Assembly (NCBI GenBank): GCA_030693705.1
Contig: JAUYAB010000046.1
Location: 1-44,248 of the forward strand
Direction of reading: 5' to 3'
DNA length: 44,248 nt
Source of the DNA: Ignavibacteria bacterium
GTDB taxonomy: Bacteria; Bacteroidota; Ignavibacteria; Ignavibacteriales; Ignavibacteriaceae
Shown: one piece after another, positions 7,583 to 14,858 of the stretch
Numbering within the stretch: position 1 is the stretch's first letter
Layout: each line of letters opens with the position of its first letter
Translations under genes and position numbers: made by a program
The notes under the pieces: model-generated
The model's database searches: none
Seen by the model: only the letters and a program-made list of their open reading frames with translations
What the model was told of the DNA's origin: nothing

Positions 7583-7671
7583 GGAGAGATGGCAGAGCGG
7601 TTGAATGCGGCAGTCTCGAAAACTGTTATACTGGGTAACCGGTATCGAGAGTTCGAATCTCTCTCTCTCCG
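7583..7671 (+). tRNA. tRNA-Ser (anticodon CGA)
   Basis: An 89-nt class II tRNA with acceptor stem GGAGAGA / TCTCTCC, discriminator G, long variable arm (TACTGGGTAACCGGTA), T loop TTCGAAT and anticodon loop CTCGAAA, giving CGA for the UCG codon. No CCA is encoded. A terminator hairpin follows directly. Confidence 0.95.
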
Positions 7672-7677
7672 CACAAA

Positions 7678-7718
7678 AAAAATCCTTTAGAACTTTTTGT
7701 TTTAAAGGATTTTTCATT
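7678..7718 (+). terminator. terminator after tRNA-Ser(CGA)
   Basis: Arms AAAAATCCTTTA and TAAAGGATTTTT around a 13-nt loop, then CATTTTT. It starts 7 nt after the tRNA. Confidence 0.8.
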
Positions 7719-7808
7719 TTTAAACAAACCCACTTTTTATTCTCTCAAGAATATTTCATTTTGCATTAGTTGATTTCTTTTATTTCTCTAAATAAATATC
7801 GGTGCTGT

Positions 7809-8594
7809 ATGAATCTCTTCAATCTACACAAACCCATCATCGGGATGATCCATGTGGATGCGCTGCCCGGAACTCCGAAATACAATGGAAGCGTTAAATC
7901 CATTATTGAAAAAGCAATATCGGAAGCGCTGCTTTATCAATCGCTGGGAGTGCCTGCATTAATGATCGAGAATATGCATGATGTTCCCTATTTGAATAGA
8001 AATGTCGGTTCCGAAATAACTACGTTGATGAGTATTATTCTTTATGAAATTAAACGAAGCATTGACCTACCGCTCGGTATTCAAATACTTGCGGGAGCTA
8101 ACAAAGAGGCGATCGCGTCTGCATATTCTGCCGGAGCGGAGTTTATTCGTGCAGAAGGATTTGTATTTGCACATGTTGCCGACGAAGGTATATTTTCATC
8201 CGATGCGGGAGAGTTGCTGCGTTATAGAAAAGAGATTGGAGCAGAAAATATTTTAGTCTTTACCGACATAAAGAAAAAACATAGTTCGCATTCCATTACT
8301 GCAGATACAGATATTTTGGAAACAGCAAAAGCGGCGGAGTTCTTTTTAAGTGACGGAGTAATTATCACCGGAAGCAGTACGGGAAAGGAACCTTCTTTGG
8401 TAGAGATCAGATCGGTAAAGAATAATGTTGGGGTGCCGGTGCTTGCGGGTTCGGGAATTACCGCCGAGAACATTAAAGTATATCTTGAGTATTGCGACGC
8501 TTTAATAATCGGTTCTTATTTTAAGGAGGAAGGGAAGTGGGATAATCCCATCGATCCGGATAGAGTAAAAATGTTATTAAGCAAAGTTAAGTAA
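7809..8594 (+). CDS. BtpA/SgcQ-family TIM-barrel protein
   Basis: A 261-aa protein of the BtpA family (TIM-barrel; named for a factor needed for photosystem I accumulation in cyanobacteria, but widespread in non-photosynthetic bacteria and archaea, where its reaction is unknown). Family signatures are IIGMIHVDALPGTP at the N terminus, VPALMIENMHDVPY near residue 45, GIQILAGANKEAIASAYSAG near 85, and the C-terminal phosphate-binding-like loop VPVLAGSGITAENI. The open frame extends 13 codons upstream to 7770, but the family's proteins start just before the IGMIHV strand. I therefore prefer the ATG at 7809, although its Shine-Dalgarno is weak. It is a single gene; context gives no clue to its role. 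Confidence 0.85.
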   Translation: MNLFNLHKPIIGMIHVDALPGTPKYNGSVKSIIEKAISEALLYQSLGVPALMIENMHDVPYLNRNVGSEITTLMSIILYEIKRSIDLPLGIQILAGANKEAIASAYSAGAEFIRAEGFVFAHVADEGIFSSDAGELLRYRKEIGAENILVFTDIKKKHSSHSITADTDILETAKAAEFFLSDGVIITGSSTGKEPSLVEIRSVKNNVGVPVLAGSGITAENIKVYLEYCDALIIGSYFKEEGKWDNPIDPDRVKMLLSKVK

Positions 8595-8684
8595 TGAACG
8601 ATGTATTCTCGATAAAGGGTTTAATCTACTTCGAATAAAGTCGATAGTTATGTTAGAATCAAACTCTCAGTTTTAGAGAAGTAA

Positions 8685-8768
8685 TTTGTAGGTCGATTCT
8701 CTGAATCGACCGTGCATTTTGTTTTAATTTATTCGTTCGCCGGTCGAAACGGAGTTTCGACCTACAAA
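8685..8768. mobile_element. 84-bp MITE-like element with 12-bp inverted ends
   Basis: Outer arms TTTGTAGGTCGA (8685-8696) and TCGACCTACAAA (8757-8768) are perfect inverted repeats. Each end also forms its own hairpin: GGTCGATTC/GAATCGACC at 8691-8711 and GGTCGAAAC/GTTTCGACC at 8742-8762. The right-end hairpin recurs near 26147-26166. No gene is inside. It fits a small non-autonomous palindromic element. Confidence 0.6.
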
Positions 8769-8774
8769 GATTGC

Positions 8775-8910
8775 TTAATAAATATTTGTTGTTAGCGGTA
8801 AATATTTCTTGCGTAATGTACTTTTCATGTTTAAGTTTACACAGTAAAAGTAAATAGCTCCCGAAGTGTCGGGTATGTTCTTTGAATAGTTGAATCTTTC
8901 CCGGTTGTTT
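8775..8910 (-). pseudogene. decayed T9SS C-terminal sorting domain
   Basis: The minus-strand frame contains FNYSKNIPDTSGAIYFYC followed by VNLNMKSTLRKKYLPL. This resembles the end of a type-A T9SS domain (FNAxxLxSGIYFYxLxxGxxxxTKKMxLxK), as seen intact at 23478, 26017 and 42437. No PNPFNP block or passenger domain can be followed upstream on that strand, so it would be a relic of a lost secreted protein. Confidence 0.35.
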
Positions 8911-9331
8911 TTATTTAGATAATTGAAATTGTGGTGTTTTTTCTTTGTATACCTTTTGGCAAAATCCTGAGGTGTGGAAAAAGCCTGTTTGGGCATTCTA
9001 TTCTCTTACAACATTGGAGGCGCTAAGCGTATCTTTTGTTAGATCATTTTGCTTAAAAGGAAAGATTACTTCTATGATGGTTGATGGATTATGTTTGTTG
9101 GATGATACTTACTCATTTCAGAAAACAAAATACATCTCCCCGGTTTAGTTAGGTGTTTGATTAACTATAAGGTTTAATCAGATACTTCATTCTTTTTCAT
9201 TTCTGAAATTCACATTTCTATTTCATTTCTATAAAAATATCCCCGTTATAAATTGCAGATAAGTTAGTTGCTTGTCATTAGTCGGATGTCAATGGTTTTT
9301 ATAAATCACCGGCTGTGCTTGTAATGAAAGT
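8911..9331. other. intergenic stretch, nothing recognised
   Basis: Short open frames exist but none has a ribosome site, codon bias or family resemblance. AT-rich sequence with frequent stops, leading into the tandem array at 9332. Confidence 0.5.
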
Positions 9332-9650
9332 TTGGCAGATGGATTTTCCAGTATTACCAAAAGACTTTCTGTACAAATAAAAGTACTCTACAGATGGATT
9401 GAGGGACTTTCCGTACAAAAAAATGTATTCCCCATGTCTAACGGAAGACTTTCCGTACTGAAAAATGTATTCCTCAGACAAAACGATGGACTTTCCGTAA
9501 GGGAAAAAGGACTCCGAAGTGACAGCAAAGGACTTTCTGTACAGGGTAAAGGACTCCGAAGTAACAGCGAGGACTTTCTGTAAGGAAAAAAGGACTCCGA
9601 AGTAACAGCGAAGGACTTTCTGTACACAAAAAAGTGCTGCTCAGGTGCAA
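9332..9650. repeat. 21/42-nt tandem array (GACTTTCCGTAC units)
   Basis: Six to seven 42-nt units, each made of two related 21-nt halves: one beginning GACTTTCYGTA and one like GACTCCGAAGTAACAGCGAAG. The plus-strand frame reads as 14-residue repeats (LSVQKNVFPMSNGR, LSVLKNVFLRQNDG, LSVREKGLRSDSKG, LSVQGKGLRSNSED) until a 1-nt deletion near 9569 breaks it. Similar degenerate units continue to about 9715. There is no start codon with a good ribosome site and the frame does not continue into a gene. The heptad style and nucleotides resemble the array at 1002-1104 on the other strand. Confidence 0.8.
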
Positions 9651-9715
9651 AAATGGGGTTTCCGGGTTCGGGAAAGTGGATTTTGGTAATGAAAATGGGT
9701 GTTCCGGGAACAGTA

Positions 9716-10136
9716 ATATGCGAATATGATCTAAAAACGAACTATTTTCAGTTTTGGACTACAACTTTTGGGGTTGGGATTCTGAATTAGGTTCAGCCAA
9801 AGGCTGCCATGTATGATTATGATCGAAATTATTCATGAGTTGAGTTTTATGAATTTTTCTTAGTGAAACGTAGTGACTTAGTGCCTTTGTGGCTCAATTT
9901 CTATTAATTTCTATTGCCACCAAGTCACAAACCTGCCCGCCACGTAGAATATACTTTAGCAGGCGGGGACACTAAGAAGTCACAAAGTACGTAACTTCAG
10001 TAATAACTATAATTAAGATTTGATGAGTTGGGTGATGATAATTAGTTAGAGAAGGGCGGAGAGATTAAATGGGAGAATTGGATCAATTTATTATAGCTAA
10101 GTAGATTGCATTATCAACAAATAACGAGGTGATACT
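9716..10136. other. gene-free stretch with scattered palindromes
   Basis: Holds a CAGCC/GGCTG mini-hairpin at 9794-9806 and a larger inverted arrangement at about 9850-9990. In the latter, CCTGCCCGCC and CAGGCGGGG pair and the flanks ACTTAGTGCCTTTGTGGC and GCCACCAAGTCAC are partly complementary. No coding sequence seen. The last 15 bases contain the ribosome binding site of the next gene. Confidence 0.5.
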
Positions 10137-10832
10137 ATGTCCGATGATCAAAATGGTGTTCATGTTTCAAGAACGGTGTTATTCAAAGTGGCGGATAAAA
10201 CGCATGAAACAACGAAGGGGCTTGAGAAATTGGCGCTTTCGGGGTTAACTACGGATTACTACACCGCTTTTGCAGCTAATATTCAGCTTGCGAAAAACTT
10301 TAAGACTTCTGATGAGGTTAAAAAAGCAAACGCAAAGAAACTTTCCGAAGTGAAGAAAAAGTGTGAGGAATGTTTCAATTGGGTTAAGAAATTTCAATTC
10401 TATATGAAGAGAGCTTTTAAGGAAGGCTCTGCTCAATGGAATGAACTGCCCGAAAAAATTTCCGAATCAAAAAAAGATGAAGCGGAGATGTTAAACCTTC
10501 TTCCCGCAACTTTTACTCTTGCCGATAAATACGCCGTAGAGTTAAAAGCTAAAGGAATGCCGACGGATTATAAACTTACCGGTGAAACGCTTAAAGGTGA
10601 GCTTGAAACTATTACAAAAGAACATGGTAAAATAGTTGAGCAGAGCAAAGCCTATACGGTACAGCGGAAACTGGCGCATAGAAAAGTCTATGATACCGTT
10701 AACGAAATAAATGAACTCGGCAGGCAGGAATACCAGGACGACCCGGTAACGCTGAAGCTGTTCAAGTCCCAATGGCCGCAAGCCAAAGAGAAGGAAAACG
10801 GAACGGATTCACCGCCCGCACCGGCGCAGTAG
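10137..10832 (+). CDS. uncharacterised helical protein with Pro/Ala tail
   Basis: I do not recognise this 231-aa protein. It has no signal peptide and no membrane segment. The composition is rich in Lys, Glu, Ala and Leu with no glycine-rich loops, suggesting an all-helical cytoplasmic protein. Residues about 60-95 contain KCEECFNWVKKFQFYMKRAF, and the last ~15 residues are low-complexity and end in PPAPAQ. A strong Shine-Dalgarno GAGGTGA at 10125-10131 supports the start at 10137. The gene follows a decayed 21/42-nt repeat array. The decayed heptad-repeat gene at 778-1244 also ends in a Pro-rich tail, so the two loci may be related, but I see no clear sequence match outside the tail. Confidence 0.7.
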   Translation: MSDDQNGVHVSRTVLFKVADKTHETTKGLEKLALSGLTTDYYTAFAANIQLAKNFKTSDEVKKANAKKLSEVKKKCEECFNWVKKFQFYMKRAFKEGSAQWNELPEKISESKKDEAEMLNLLPATFTLADKYAVELKAKGMPTDYKLTGETLKGELETITKEHGKIVEQSKAYTVQRKLAHRKVYDTVNEINELGRQEYQDDPVTLKLFKSQWPQAKEKENGTDSPPAPAQ

Positions 10833-10838
10833 AAAGTT

Positions 10839-10868
10839 TCCGCCAAAGGCGGATCAGCCTTCGGCTGA
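10839..10868. mobile_element. 30-bp hairpin pair between 7-bp direct repeats
   Basis: Two adjacent palindromes, TCCGCC/GGCGGA (loop AAA) and TCAGCC/GGCTGA (loop TTC). Exactly outside them is the direct repeat GAAAGTT (10832-10838 and 10869-10875), which looks like a target-site duplication. Stems of the same type form the 49-bp insert at 7500-7548. Confidence 0.5.
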
Positions 10869-10952
10869 GAAAGTTCAAAGGAAGTCAGTGGTCAAGAGTC
10901 ATTTGTCATTGATGATTAGTCATTAGTTTTAATCTGACTACTAAAAACTAAA

Positions 10953-10991
10953 AAGGGTGATGGACTGGATTGATAGCGGTTCATCATCCTT
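10953..10991. repeat. GGATGATGGAC-type hairpin upstream of gajA
   Basis: Arms AAGGGTGATGGAC and GTTCATCATCCTT around a 13-nt loop. A second copy with the same arms and a different loop is at 24475-24513. Downstream, TTGATAGCGGTT occurs at 10970-10981 and again at 11028-11039, just before gajA. Confidence 0.65.
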
Positions 10992-11058
10992 GGTTTAAAT
11001 ATTATTTAAGTTTAATAAATAACGTTTTTGATAGCGGTTACTATTGTGTGGAGATATT

Positions 11059-12942
11059 ATGTACTTAGAAAAATTCAACATCAAAAATTTTAGAACTATT
11101 GAGAACCTTTGTTTGACTTTCAACAAAGGACTTAATATTCTGATTGGCGAAAATAATTCTGGTAAAACTGCGATAATTGATGCTTTGCGTATTTGTATTG
11201 GTTATGGAATTTTAAGGAGGGATTTGTATGTAAAGGACAGTGATTTCCATTTTCAAAGGAATAGCGTTACAGATGCTGCAAACGAGATAGAGTTTCACCT
11301 CTTTTTCAAAATTGAAAACCAACAAGAAAAAGGTTGGTTCATTGATCTATTAAATGCTTATGAAGGTGGCGGAGAAGATTTACAAATGCACTTCAAGTTT
11401 TATACAGAAGAAAGAAACGGTATCAAAAAAATAAAATACAAAGTTTGGGGTGGAGCAAACGAAGGACAACTAATTACACCAGATGTTCTATCACTCCTAT
11501 ATCATGTCCATTTAGATGCGTTGCGTGATGCAGAACAATTTTTACGACCAATAAGAGGTAATAAGTTGGGGCAACTTTATTCTAACATTCAAATTGACAC
11601 CAATCCAATTAATGACAAACAAAAGAAAAAGGATTTGGCAAATCGTGTTCATACAGCCGTAAACAGCGATGAAGAATGGCAAACACATTTACAAAGTGGA
11701 AAAGATAAAATCAACTTACATCTTAATGAAACAAGTTTCACAGGAAAGGAACAAAAGATTGATGTTGACTTTTTGGCTTATGACTTCAACAAACTTGTAG
11801 AAAATCTAAAAATTCAAATGCCCTTATATTCTGAAGAATTATTGAACGGCAAGCCAACGCTACAAAAACATTTTGAACTTGGACAAAATGGGCTAGGCTA
11901 CAATAACCTTGTTTATACTGCAACTGTTTTAGGTGATTTACAACAGAGAAAAAACCTTGACAAAGAAAGTTACGCAGCTTTGCTTATTGAAGAACCCGAA
12001 GCACACTTGCATCCACAACTCCAAAATTTATTTTTCAATTATCTTAACAAGTTAGACAAAGAACAGGGATTTCAACTTTTCATTACTTCACATTCACCGA
12101 CAATTACGGCTAAAGCCGAGTTGAAATCAGTAATTGTTTTACAAAACCCATCGGATAAGGTTCATGCTCTATCGCTTCAACATTCAGGGCTGCAACCCAA
12201 AAATCAAACCTATCTTGAAAAATTTTTAGATGTAACCAAGTCGCAACTATTCTTTGCAAATGGTGTCATTTTAGTGGAAGGAATTTCGGAAGCATTGCTG
12301 ATGAAAGTATTCAGCAGGAAAGTTGGCGAAACATACGATATAGAAAAAGTAGGCATTGAAGTCATAAATATAGGCGGAGTGGGCTTTGAGCATTTCGCAA
12401 ACCTTTTCAATAATGAAGTTGCAGAAAAAAATTTGCAGACTCGTTGTGCAATCATCACTGATGATGACAGATTAGAATTAGACGATGATGGTTCGCCAAG
12501 AGCAGATAAAGTAAAGGCATTAGAAAGGAGCAACCTGAAGGTTTACTCTGGTAACGTTACTTTTGAGTATGAGTTATTTTTAACTCATGAAGCAAACAGA
12601 ACATTGCTACTGACCATTTACAAAGAGTTACACCCAAGAACTGAAATTGCAATAAACGATGATGCTACGATTTACTCCAAAACTTTTGCAGACAAAGTAA
12701 AAGAACAGAAATGCAAGTCAGAACTTGCTTTACGTTTAGCAACGCATTTGGAAAATGGTTTTGTATTATACAAAGCATTTGAAAAGAAAGCTGCATCTGC
12801 TGAACCTGTTAGTGAAGAAGTATTTCTGGCAAACCTCTCAGAACCTAATCGAGATGATTTTAATGCTTACAAAAATTTCACAGTTCCAACTTATATTCGT
12901 AGAGCAATCAAGTATGCGGTAAAAGGCGAAATAGATGTTTGA
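11059..12942 (+). CDS. gajA: Gabija anti-phage protein GajA (OLD-family ATPase-nuclease)
   Basis: A 627-aa protein with the GajA domain order. The N-terminal ABC-type ATPase starts FNIKNFRTIENLCL, has Walker A GENNSGKT (30-37), and later LLIEEPEAHLHPQ (Walker B/D-loop region, about 309-319) and the H-loop ITSHSPTITA. After it comes a TOPRIM nuclease domain with its Glu in VILVEGISEA (about 403-412) and the acidic cluster ITDDDRLELDDDG near 466. In characterised Gabija, GajA is a sequence-specific DNA nicking endonuclease held in check by nucleotides and activated when phage replication depletes them. I start at ATG 11059 because GGAG lies 5 nt upstream; the open frame reaches a TTG at 11044. 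It overlaps gajB by 8 nt. Codon use and lower frequency of the local repeat families inside the pair suggest acquired DNA. Confidence 0.9.
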   Translation: MYLEKFNIKNFRTIENLCLTFNKGLNILIGENNSGKTAIIDALRICIGYGILRRDLYVKDSDFHFQRNSVTDAANEIEFHLFFKIENQQEKGWFIDLLNAYEGGGEDLQMHFKFYTEERNGIKKIKYKVWGGANEGQLITPDVLSLLYHVHLDALRDAEQFLRPIRGNKLGQLYSNIQIDTNPINDKQKKKDLANRVHTAVNSDEEWQTHLQSGKDKINLHLNETSFTGKEQKIDVDFLAYDFNKLVENLKIQMPLYSEELLNGKPTLQKHFELGQNGLGYNNLVYTATVLGDLQQRKNLDKESYAALLIEEPEAHLHPQLQNLFFNYLNKLDKEQGFQLFITSHSPTITAKAELKSVIVLQNPSDKVHALSLQHSGLQPKNQTYLEKFLDVTKSQLFFANGVILVEGISEALLMKVFSRKVGETYDIEKVGIEVINIGGVGFEHFANLFNNEVAEKNLQTRCAIITDDDRLELDDDGSPRADKVKALERSNLKVYSGNVTFEYELFLTHEANRTLLLTIYKELHPRTEIAINDDATIYSKTFADKVKEQKCKSELALRLATHLENGFVLYKAFEKKAASAEPVSEEVFLANLSEPNRDDFNAYKNFTVPTYIRRAIKYAVKGEIDV

Positions 12943-14665
12943 GAGTTTATCAGCAACACAACGGGAAATAGTTTTCAATAGGTCTGGCAAGTTTGTAGTC
13001 AGGGCTTGTCCGGGTAGTGGCAAAACTTATTGTGTCAGTGCACGGCTTGCGAGATTGGTTGGAGAGTGGAAAGAAGATTACACAGGAATTGCAGCCGTAT
13101 CATTTACAAATGTTGCTTGGAAAGAAATTGAAAAAAAATACAGAGAAGAATTCAGTTTCAAGCACGCAATATCCTTTCCTCATTTCATTGGAACTCTTGA
13201 CAGTTTTATAAACCAATTCATATTTCTTCCTTTCGGACATTTGGTAATGCAATGCAATAAACGACCCATCCTTGTTGGTGAGCCTCACAACTCATGGTAC
13301 TACAATTCAAATAGGGCTGATTACTCGAAATACTTTGATAAATGCAGTTTTGACATAAATGATAATTTAATAAAGATTGCACCGATTACAGATGTTAAAT
13401 GGAAGAAAAAGGACGGTGCTCTTTCAAAGAATGTTGAAAATATTTTGAATCAAAAGAAAGCATTAGTTGCAAAAGGATATGCTAACCAATCTGATGCAAA
13501 TTATTTTGCAATGAAAATACTAGAGCAGTTCCCTTCAATTTGTCAGGCAATTGCTCTAAGATTTCCTACTCTAATCGTTGACGAGGCACAAGACACATCA
13601 GAAGTGCAGATGCGAATCATTGATTTACTGGCAGCAAGTGGGCTAAACGAAATAATGCTTGTTGGCGACCCCGATCAAGCAATCTTTGAATGGAACGGAG
13701 CAAGACCTGCATTGTTGAATGAAAAAATTGTTCAGTGGGGAAATCCAGTTTCATTAAATGAGAACCGCAGAAGTTCAAAGCTAATTTGTAAGTGCACTTT
13801 TAATCTTTCTTCATTACCAGCAGCTTCTACTTCTGTTAACGCAGATGTAGTTAATTGGGAATTTCAACCAACTGTTGTTGTTTTCAACAACAATATACAG
13901 CAAGTTGTAACTGACTTTCTAGCGATATGCACCGCAAATGGAATTGCACTGTCGGCCAAAACAATTTCGATTTTATACAGAGGTAAAGGAATGATAAATG
14001 AAATTGTAGGTGTTCAACGAATTCCTTCCGGCGTTAATCATTGGAACAGTGATAATAAATTCACTAAGGATTTTGTCAGGGGAAAATATCATTACGACAA
14101 AGGCGATTTCAAAATAGGATTTAAGTTAATTGAAAAAGCAATTATCAAAATGAAAAAAAATATTGTAGTTTGTTCGGAGGATATGATTGAAAAGAGAATT
14201 GAAACAATTGGTTTCATACAGCATAGAACTGTTGTTTCCAATTACATCAATATTTTACCTAACACAAATACAACATTAGGCATTTGGATTGCAGCAGCTA
14301 ACGCTGCTTTTGCATCAAAGAACATTCAATACATTTTGCAGATAAATCCTGATAGCAACAATTTTTCTTTCTCTCAAATATTTTTGAACGAGGACGATAT
14401 TGTAACTGAAACCAATTACAGAATTGGAACAGTCCATAGCGTGAAAGGTGAAACTTTTGACGCAACACTTATAATCCTAAAAGAAAGGGCAGCAAATAAT
14501 TCCAAATATGTAAACTTATTAGCTGTTACAAATCCGCCATCCGACCATGAAGAATTACGCATTGTATATGTAGGTATGACACGACCAAGAAAGGTTTTGA
14601 TGTTGGCAGTTCCTAATGAGGAAAGTAGAATAGCTTGGACAAATAAACTCAATGCAAACAATTAA
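12935..14665 (+). CDS. gajB: Gabija anti-phage protein GajB (UvrD-like helicase)
   Basis: A 576-aa superfamily 1A helicase. Motifs in order: Q-motif LSATQREIVF, Walker A ACPGSGKT (about 27-34), Walker B LIVDEAQDTSE near 213, motif III LVGDPDQAIFEWNGA near 245, motif V TVHSVKGETFDA near 507 and motif VI IVYVGMTRPRK near 548. GajB acts with GajA in Gabija defence, sensing DNA ends or nucleotide state and forming a complex with the GajA tetramer. It is somewhat longer than the Bacillus cereus protein (~494 aa). Its ATG lies inside the gajA 3' end, implying translational coupling. The stop codon falls within the left edge (AATTAATAA) of the dispersed repeat at 14661, so the repeat abuts the gene exactly. 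Confidence 0.9.
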   Translation: MFESLSATQREIVFNRSGKFVVRACPGSGKTYCVSARLARLVGEWKEDYTGIAAVSFTNVAWKEIEKKYREEFSFKHAISFPHFIGTLDSFINQFIFLPFGHLVMQCNKRPILVGEPHNSWYYNSNRADYSKYFDKCSFDINDNLIKIAPITDVKWKKKDGALSKNVENILNQKKALVAKGYANQSDANYFAMKILEQFPSICQAIALRFPTLIVDEAQDTSEVQMRIIDLLAASGLNEIMLVGDPDQAIFEWNGARPALLNEKIVQWGNPVSLNENRRSSKLICKCTFNLSSLPAASTSVNADVVNWEFQPTVVVFNNNIQQVVTDFLAICTANGIALSAKTISILYRGKGMINEIVGVQRIPSGVNHWNSDNKFTKDFVRGKYHYDKGDFKIGFKLIEKAIIKMKKNIVVCSEDMIEKRIETIGFIQHRTVVSNYINILPNTNTTLGIWIAAANAAFASKNIQYILQINPDSNNFSFSQIFLNEDDIVTETNYRIGTVHSVKGETFDATLIILKERAANNSKYVNLLAVTNPPSDHEELRIVYVGMTRPRKVLMLAVPNEESRIAWTNKLNANN

Positions 14666-14775
14666 TAAAGCAGTGTTGGGTTTTAACAAAACACGGCGTT
14701 AGGCAAAGTAATAGTACCAAACCTTTGAGGTCTGCGACCAAAATGGATTAGACTCGAAGGTTACGGCAGGAAGTA
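14661..14775 (+). repeat. cassette-border repeat, copy A
   Basis: Starts AATTAATAA, then CAGTGTTGGGTTTTAAC, AAAACACGGCGTTAGGC, and a hairpin AACCTTTGAGGTCT / AGACTCGAAGGTT (one base deleted in the right arm), ending ACGGCAGG. It contains the gajB stop codon. Similar same-orientation copies are at 15470, 15768 and 18028. Confidence 0.88.
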
Positions 14776-14858
14776 ATTAAATAAATAATAAGGTTGTGTT
14801 GAGTATTAAAAAACACACCGATGAGCGAATTATATCAACTAAAAATAAAGGAAAATGT

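Noticed and set aside
7480-7671. tRNA duplication as att sites of an integrated element
   Set aside because: The duplicated part is the 5' half only 14 bp from the intact gene, with no integrase or phage gene nearby. Integrases normally duplicate the 3' end.
8945-9148. 67-aa plus-strand frame
   Set aside because: No ribosome site, no family resemblance, and it overlaps the better-supported minus-strand relic.
9332-9627. Open frames on both strands of the 21/42-nt array as real genes
   Set aside because: The repeat unit happens to lack stops in several frames. There is no ribosome site, the frame breaks at the 1-nt deletion, and no domain follows.
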